This document shows positions 58,114 to 64,000 of a stretch of DNA of 64,000 nt, piece after piece. Each line of letters starts with the position of its first letter. Positions within the stretch are counted from its first letter, which is position 1. The DNA is from Rhytidiadelphus loreus (lineage: Eukaryota; Streptophyta; Bryopsida; Hypnales; Hylocomiaceae): positions 60,531,093 to 60,595,092 of the forward strand of contig OX344763.1 of NCBI GenBank assembly GCA_947034895.1, given 5' to 3'. The notes under the pieces were generated by a model, which saw only the letters and a list, made by a program, of their open reading frames with translations, had not been told where the DNA came from and did not search any database. Position numbers and translations under genes: made by a program.

Positions 58114-58142
58114 GCAATTCAGCTCGAATCGAGCTGAATTGC
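58114..58142. repeat. 29-bp palindrome family, copy P4 (perfect)
   Basis: GCAATTCAGCTCGA, centre A, and its exact reverse complement: a perfect 14-1-14 palindrome 87 bp before the first ATG of gene F. The core TCGA-N-TCGA is the same as in the locus A palindrome. Confidence 0.95.
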
Positions 58143-58228
58143 ATTTTGTGTCTTCCTATTACTTCAAGTTCATCTGAGTTGTTTAATTCTTCTTATCTTC
58201 TCTTCCTGAATTGAAATGATCAGATACA

Positions 58229-60999
58229 ATGATGTCTGCACCTGCTGAAGTCAGTGATATGGACTTCTCGGACGATGAATCTCAGGCTCCTCTGAGAATG
58301 GATGTCGAAGTGCCAGAATGTGAAGGCTTCCTCGTCGGCTCTGGAATACGAAGTGCATTACTCTTTACAACGAAGGAGGTGTGCTTGTAGGAGAAGGTAC
58401 CTGCCACAGTGTGAAATCGGACCTTGTGCTTGGTGCCAATGGTCCTCTTGGAGATACTCACGTGGCGGTGCACATTTCCAAATCTCATTCTGAAGCAGAT
58501 ATTCCCGAGGAGCAGGTGTACTCATTGATAGCTTGGCCTATTATGCTAGTTCATTGCCGCGGGGCAAGCCTACATGACCATGAGATTCGGGATAAGTTTA
58601 ATTGTTACCAAGCGAGTCTCTTGAACCCACCCTCTAGAACTGTTGCTCGGCCCTATACAAGTGCCACCCGAAATCCACCACGCGAGACTTGCATTAGAGC
58701 GAAGAACCTCCTCACTCAGAACTCCATCAATACGGTGTCCAGCAAGGTTTGCTGTAGCAGGAATTGTGTGTAGCCTTTTCCTAGGGAGAAGATTCGAGCC
58801 TTCCGCGAACGTATGTATCAGAATTCAACATTCAAGCACAAAGCATTCATGAAGACTGATGTGCATAGACAAATGCATCGTGATTCAAGTGGGAGAAGGA
58901 TGGTGACAATTGATGAGATAGATGTGTGCATGCGAGCATGGATGCATATAGCCGGAGTCCCGGAGTCCACATTCTACCTCTATCAAGCATATATGAAAGA
59001 TGGGCGAGAAGCAATGGTTCATGGAAATACTGGACTGCTAAAGCCTATGAAGCACACTGAACAAGCGACGGCTACGTTGAAGTGCATCCTAGAGAAGGAG
59101 GCGGACCACATGCCACATCGTACCCGGACATTAAAATCAAGGGACAAGGTCGTCTCCATGATTCTTCCTTCTACATTTCAATGGAAGGGTCAGATGGCAA
59201 AAATCAACGAATCCAATGCTACTTTTGGATTGAAAGAGGTTTCTATTTCAAACTTGAGTACGATTAGATCCACGAGGTTTCCAGAGTACGACGTGAAGAA
59301 GCCTAGAGATAATTTTGCTCGATGTGCAAAATGTGACAAGTTCCGGGAACTCATTAAGAGTGCTATAGGGGGATCTCAAACTGCTTTGAAGTGGCAGATG
59401 TTGCTTGACAAGCATTTGGCTATTGCTCGAGCACACAGGGAGTTGTACTATGCGAATCGTTATCGGTCATATAATTATCCACATGAATGCTTGACTATCA
59501 TGCATGACAAGATGGATCATGCAAAAACTGCTTCTCCTGTGTTTTCACACAAAAGTAAGGAGCTTGATGGCCTAATGAAACTACCCGTGTCTGTCACAGG
59601 CATGATTGCACATGGGCATGCCGATGTGCGGTATGCACATTACGGGTTGGACCTCTTTCCCCATGATTCAAACTATACCATTGGTTCGATGGCAAAGTTA
59701 CTACGCGACCTTGAACAACCACCGAAGTCTTCTTCTCGACAATTGTTTGGGAATTCAAGGTCTACTCCTTTGTTTGATGCAATCCTTAAGGGCACAGAGA
59801 TGTGTGAAGCCTCCTTGCCTCCAATACCAGACACCTTAATTCCAGCAACGCCATTGCCACCCATTCTCAATGTTCAAATGGACAATGCCACCGGCGACAA
59901 CAAGAATAGATATGTTTTTTGTTTTTGGTCTTTACTTGTAGCAAACAAAATTTTCCGTGAAGTGTATGTGAACTTCATGATCGTGGGTCATACGCATGAC
60001 GACATTGATGCATTGTTTGGAAGATGGAACATGCTATTGAAAAATGAGAACTTCCCAACAATTCCTACTCTCATGAAGTCATTCATGGATGTTGAATCCA
60101 TTCCAACTATCCCTCACCTTATAGAAGAGGTGCCTGACTTTAAAGAGTTCATTACAGGATCATTTGTAGACGGTGATGATAGTCTTGTTGGGCACACAAA
60201 GCCACAACAAGTCAAGTTCTACCTTGATTCAACGGGATGTCCAGTCATGAAGTATAAATTGTTATGCACAGATGTGGAATGGCTAGGAGAAGACGGTAGA
60301 GGCATAAAATTGTGGAAAGAAGACAGTGATGGGCGAAGTCTATGGCCTCGTGGGATCCCTTCGCTTGTTCCACAAAGGGCAATGAGAGGCATAGAGGATA
60401 TTCAGAAAGGAATATCTGGATTTGTGAAATATTGGGAGAACTTGTGTGATACAGATGTGAGTGGGGAATATCGAAGACGTTACAAGCATTTGGTTCACTA
60501 CTGGCGTGGCGTGAAGGTAGCGATTCAAGAACCAGTAGTTGCTTCCTCAATTTTGAAAGATGGTTTCTGGCCTACTACTTGTATTCAAGCAATTCCAGCG
60601 GATCAGTTGGCGGAAGATGGAGAGGTTCATGAAGAGTTTGGGGAGGATGAAGCCTACGTAGGGCCTTTACGGGGTTGCCCACAACCATCTTTCAGGGTTG
60701 GGCGAGATCTTTACGAAGGCTACTTTGTTGCAATTCGTCCGACGGATGGTGATACTCGACCAGTTTGGATTGCAAGGGCATTGTCTGATCCAAATTGTAA
60801 CCCTGAAAAACCAAATTGTGTGCTCATTCAATACTTTCGTCCAACATCACAAAATCAGAATGTTCAAGAGAACTACCCTGGATGGGACAGCGAAAGAGGT
60901 TTGCATTGGAAAGTTGATGAAGATGAACCACCACTTTGGGAGGAGACGAATGCTTTGATGACAACATGGAAGTCTCAAATCAGGAAAGATACCGTGTAG
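58229..60999 (+). pseudogene. DUF7869-type transposase-related gene F
   Basis: The first ATG (58229) opens MMSAPAEVSDMDFSDDES. The frame shifts near 58350 (GIRSALL to LYNEGGVLVGEGT), then runs to 60999 with one TAG at 58771-58773. After it come PREKIRAFRERM, IDVCMRAWMHIAGVPESTFY, MVHGNTG, then the RNase-H-like core ILNVQMDNATGDNKNRYVFC and VNFMIVGHTHDDIDALFGRW. This is the wording of the DUF7869 family, found in many plant and animal mobile elements. The core Asp (QMDN), Glu/Asp (THDDID) and His are present. The C-terminal ~250 residues are a variable domain (FRVGRDLYEGYFVAIRPTDG). Likely a decayed transposase; the palindromes upstream may be its binding sites. Confidence 0.75.
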
Positions 61000-61111
61000 T
61001 GCATGATCAAGATCCCTACAGCTCAAATTGAAGTCATCAACCAAAGTCTTGCATCTTACATTTAATATTTGAAGTTGTATATGCATAGATGTTGCAATGG
61101 ATGGATGGAAT

Positions 61112-61150
61112 TTATATATACGTATATATATATATAAATATATATATATT

Positions 61151-61219
<69 letters not shown>

Positions 61220-61245
61220 TTATATATATATATTTATATTAGATA
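61112..61245. repeat. TA/TTTATATA microsatellite
   Basis: About 130 bp of (TA)n with regular TTTATATA interruptions just downstream of gene F. Confidence 0.97.
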
Positions 61246-62002
61246 GCATGATATAGGTTTTAGTTGATTGATTGTAATTTATTGATTTCTATTTCATAAT
61301 TTTGTCCAAGTGTGTGTTCTGTGTTTACAAAACAATATACTAAACATATACTAGTATTTCTATGACATTGACATTTTTTCCCCATTGTTTAGTTTTTATT
61401 TTTAATAGTTTAAGATTGAAAAATTTTAGTACGAAATGTTATCGTGTTTTGGAAAAAATGGGTAGTGGATATGTCCACTTTTTATTATGTTTAATGTATT
61501 GAGTACTTGTCACATTTTGGGTAGGGGGGTGGTTGGTTGTTACGACTTTCCTGCCTGCAAAGCTCACTTAGTAGTACCAAGTCATGTATTTCTGTCATGC
61601 GTTCATACGAATTCAACAGGAATCGAACCCGGACCGCATGGATGACATAAATAACCCCTTACAACCAACCACGGAGCTCATGACTTGGTGTTCAACATAG
61701 GACCTAATCTTTACTTATATGAATTGAAAGACTAGTATTACACAGAAAAAAATCAATTGTACATATGTCTAACTATCAAAACTCTCATTTTAATGGAAAC
61801 TACACTTTGCAATCAATAGATTTTGTGTTTATGAATGGATATTGGCTAGAATTAAAACTCAATTGTTACAGTCTAAATGGATTACTTCATTTTGAGAGGG
61901 TCTGATCCTTCCAAAATATTGAATATAGTGTTTTATGTGTTTCCAAGTACTTCAGGTATTCGTTTCGTAACTAGTTCTAATGATTGACTTTCATATTTGT
62001 AG
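61246..62002. other. Spacer between gene F and locus C
   Basis: Apart from the tRNA-like element it is AT-rich. I looked for the first three exons of the locus B type (ParB-like part) here and see none. Confidence 0.45.
61555..61700 (-). mobile_element. tRNA-like SINE or decayed tRNA-derived sequence
   Basis: On - the sequence reads GAGCTCCGTGGTTGG (A-box-like) and, ~30 bp further, GGGTTCGATTCCTG, a standard pol III B-box. A 10-bp inverted repeat CCAAGTCATG / CATGACTTGG (about 61579-61588 and 61681-61690) brackets it. This looks like a plant tRNA-derived SINE head rather than a functional tRNA: no cloverleaf with a 7-bp acceptor stem can be closed by eye. Confidence 0.5.
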
Positions 62003-63931
62003 ATTAAGCGGCATTGGAGTTTGAATTCTATTCCCGAGATGACTCTCGACAAGTTACAAATGGTTGCTACATGCAATGTGACGACTGAGCATAAAGTGAA
62101 GTGGTTGCAGTGGTGGAACTCGTCCACTCAAACCAGGGAGGCGCGTCGATTTCCTTTAAAGCTTGTTGGAGAATCTAATTTGAAGTCCTTTTTGGTTAAG
62201 GCCTGTTGGTATGCAGGGGTAAGTGATTCTTTTTCCATTTCTAGAATGATATTTCATGTACCAACATTTGAATTCAATATGTACAAAAATGTTTCAAGGC
62301 ATGAATTTTCTTTTGATGCTTTCAACTAACTGCTTTTGTTTCATGAACGTGTAGATTGAGGATGCAGCTACAGAGATGTACGAGTCTATTGTTAAGAAGG
62401 ATAACCTTATCATAAACATGGATTCGTCCCAAGAGCCAGAGGTCTTAGCTGATTATATTGAAGACTGGAGAAGCAGAATCTGGGATCATGCGTTTCTTCC
62501 GAACTTTAAGGGCCATGACAACTTCAAGAAGTCAGATTCATTTGTGAAGCATAAAGGCTCTAACCTCGTTGTTAAGCGAGTCATTTTCAGGTATTATTTC
62601 TTTTGGTGCGTTCATAGTCATTTACTACTTAACATTTTTTCCCTTATTTTTTTAATCGTGGATGGAGGCCTAAAACATTTGTCCCCTTCTCCAGGTATTT
62701 CAAATATGAACTGCTTCCGAAGGCTGTGATTGCGAAGAAAAATCTCCCACCCTTTCTTGCAACTTGGTTGGACGTGTCTACCGAGAATTGCATGTTCTCT
62801 CCTTCCCAGTTGAAGTGGTGGACTACTACACACTTGAAGACTGGGGCTTGGTACCTTGATTGCTCTCCCGAATTTACCCCTCTTCCTGAAGACCTATTGA
62901 AGCGCAACATCAATTCCCAACCTCTTGTCCACGAGTACGAGGAGTTCGCTAGCTTGGATGAGGATGCTAGAGCGAAGGTTACGAAGAAGAAAGAAGAGGC
63001 AAAAAGGAAGATTGCAAGTAGAAATTTGGAGGCTGTGGAGAAGGCGCTTCAAAGAGTGACAAAGCGGAACGCAAAAGCAGTTGAGAAGGAAAAGGAAGTG
63101 CCTAAAGAGAAGAATGCGGGGAGGACATCGAAGAAACCGGTTCCTGTCTCATCAGCAGAACAACATTTACCATTGACGGAAGATGGCTTAGTGCATGGAC
63201 CCGCTGTCATTGATGTGATCAATGACAGTGACATATCTATAGATGAGTTCATTTGCAACTCATCTTTGGAGACTGTCCTTGCAGACCCTCTCCCTCAGTT
63301 GTACCATGACATTCTCAAATTCATGGACAAGGTGAAGTTCTTAACTTCATTGTGAATTGTTTTCATTTCTACCAATTTTCAAATTTGGACTTCAATCTGA
63401 CATTTGTATATGTGGCAGCACACGGCGGATAAAGAGCGGTTCTTTAAGGGTGTTCGTAGTGACAAGCCACGCATTGATCTAATCATTGCCGACATGCCTA
63501 AAGGCTTACCTGTACCTGATGTGTCAAAGCCTTCTCATGTCGTCCCAAAGTGGAATGAGCGACCTGATACTTGGCTAGAATCTCTTTTTGAATTTTCGGA
63601 TGGCCATTTACAGGATGATGGGGCTCTTATTATTATTCACCCTTATAGGGCGCAGGCCAAAGCAGATATTGTTGGGTATGCAAACCCATATGCCTTCAAA
63701 TTACAGAAAGAGTGGTGGGGGATGAACCGCTTGCACCTTACTTCACCTTTGGATCGTTCTTCTACGGTATGTTTTGCATTCATCTGTAGTTTCTGAGATA
63801 TTATTGAATTCTCTTCTAATTTCTACAATTTTTTTCTGACATTGACTTGCCTTATTGTACAGACGTTGCGTTTTGGAATCTCACTGTGGGTGAGGAATTT
63901 GTCGGAGGTTGGACAAGGCCTTATTCATTAA
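62003..63931 (+). pseudogene. Locus C: truncated paralogue of the locus B methyltransferase-like gene
   Basis: Exons 62003-62218, 62355-62590, 62695-63331, 63419-63766 and 63863-63931. The first, second and fourth are 216, 236 and 348 bp, identical in length and phase to locus B exons 4, 5 and 7, and the proteins align throughout (PEMTLDKLQMVATCNVTTEH with PEMTLEKLQMVATCNTTADH). It has RIDLIIADMPKGLPVP where motif IV should be (DMPK) and LQDDGALIIIHPY after it. The last exon aligns for ~20 residues (TLRFGISLWVRNLSE) and then stops at TAA 63929-63931. The SAM-motif exons are absent, and so are the ParB-like exons 1-3. The Lys/Glu coiled-coil exon is 87 bp shorter than in B. Confidence 0.75.
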
Positions 63932-64000
63932 ATTGAGACAAGTTAAAGTCTCATTTTAATGCATTCTATATTTAGAATGAAGAGGAGTGTTCATTAAATT

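Noticed and set aside
1..64000. Alternative genetic code explaining the in-frame stops
   Set aside because: All three stop codons occur internally, and the same codons serve as apparent natural terminators (for example TAG in gene E and SUVR, TGA in the hAT RING gene), so simple reassignment does not fit.
1..64000. CRISPR array, bacterial operon or organellar origin
   Set aside because: No regular spacer-repeat array of that kind; spliceosomal introns, satellites and eukaryotic transposons indicate nuclear DNA.

Overview
The window looks like nuclear DNA of a streptophyte, most likely an early-diverging land plant or a charophyte alga. It has short GT-AG introns, AT-rich spacers and telomere-like TTTAGGG runs. 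It also has a plant SUVR-type SET gene and transposase families that I associate with non-seed plants (the last point is memory, not a search). The species cannot be fixed from the sequence. Almost every gene is part of a mobile or selfish-type unit, and nearly all carry in-frame stops, so this is an old repeat-rich region rather than a housekeeping one.

Layout. 1-3 kb: AT-rich DNA, a GC-rich hexamer minisatellite and a tandem repeat. 3.2-11.1 kb (+): locus A, a gene with a ParB-like domain followed by a degenerate beta-class DNA-methyltransferase-like fold, then an FCP1/NIF-type phosphatase gene and a basic disordered gene. About a dozen copies of a 19-bp palindrome, consensus TATCSTCGANTCGASGATA, lie in locus A introns and exons. 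11.5-16.7 kb (+): a coiled-coil RING gene and a SUVR-like H3K9 methyltransferase gene, both broken and possibly one gene. 17.8-21.8 kb (-): a transposase-like gene (D) with four internal stops. 23.9-29.0 kb (-): locus B, a ten-exon ParB-like plus methyltransferase-like gene. 30.2-46.5 kb: a 256-bp tandem satellite split by a 14,081-bp hAT transposon (31249-45329) with an exact 8-bp target duplication. The transposon carries a protein kinase gene, a RING gene and a hAT transposase, and the three share promoter repeats. 49.7-53.7 kb (+): a SWIM-finger, MULE-like transposase (E) with five internal stops and no frameshift. 55.5 kb (-): a fragment resembling the PDF motif of organellar ssDNA-binding OSB proteins. 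57.2-61.0 kb (+): a second palindrome family (29 bp, same TCGA-N-TCGA core) upstream of a DUF7869-type transposase (F). 61.1-61.7 kb: a TA microsatellite and a tRNA-like SINE. 62.0-63.9 kb (+): locus C, a 5'-truncated paralogue of locus B with identical exon lengths.

The most notable system is the family of eukaryotic genes that join a ParB-like domain to a beta-class amino-methyltransferase fold (A, B, C). The fusion resembles bacterial and phage ParB-methylase proteins. Locus A also holds a family of palindromes that could be its recognition sites. The second theme is a gene-carrying hAT transposon whose boundaries are proven by the satellite it interrupts. The third is a run of genes with several in-frame stops but few or no frameshifts, which suggests C-to-T decay of methylated DNA and leaves RNA editing or readthrough as less likely alternatives.
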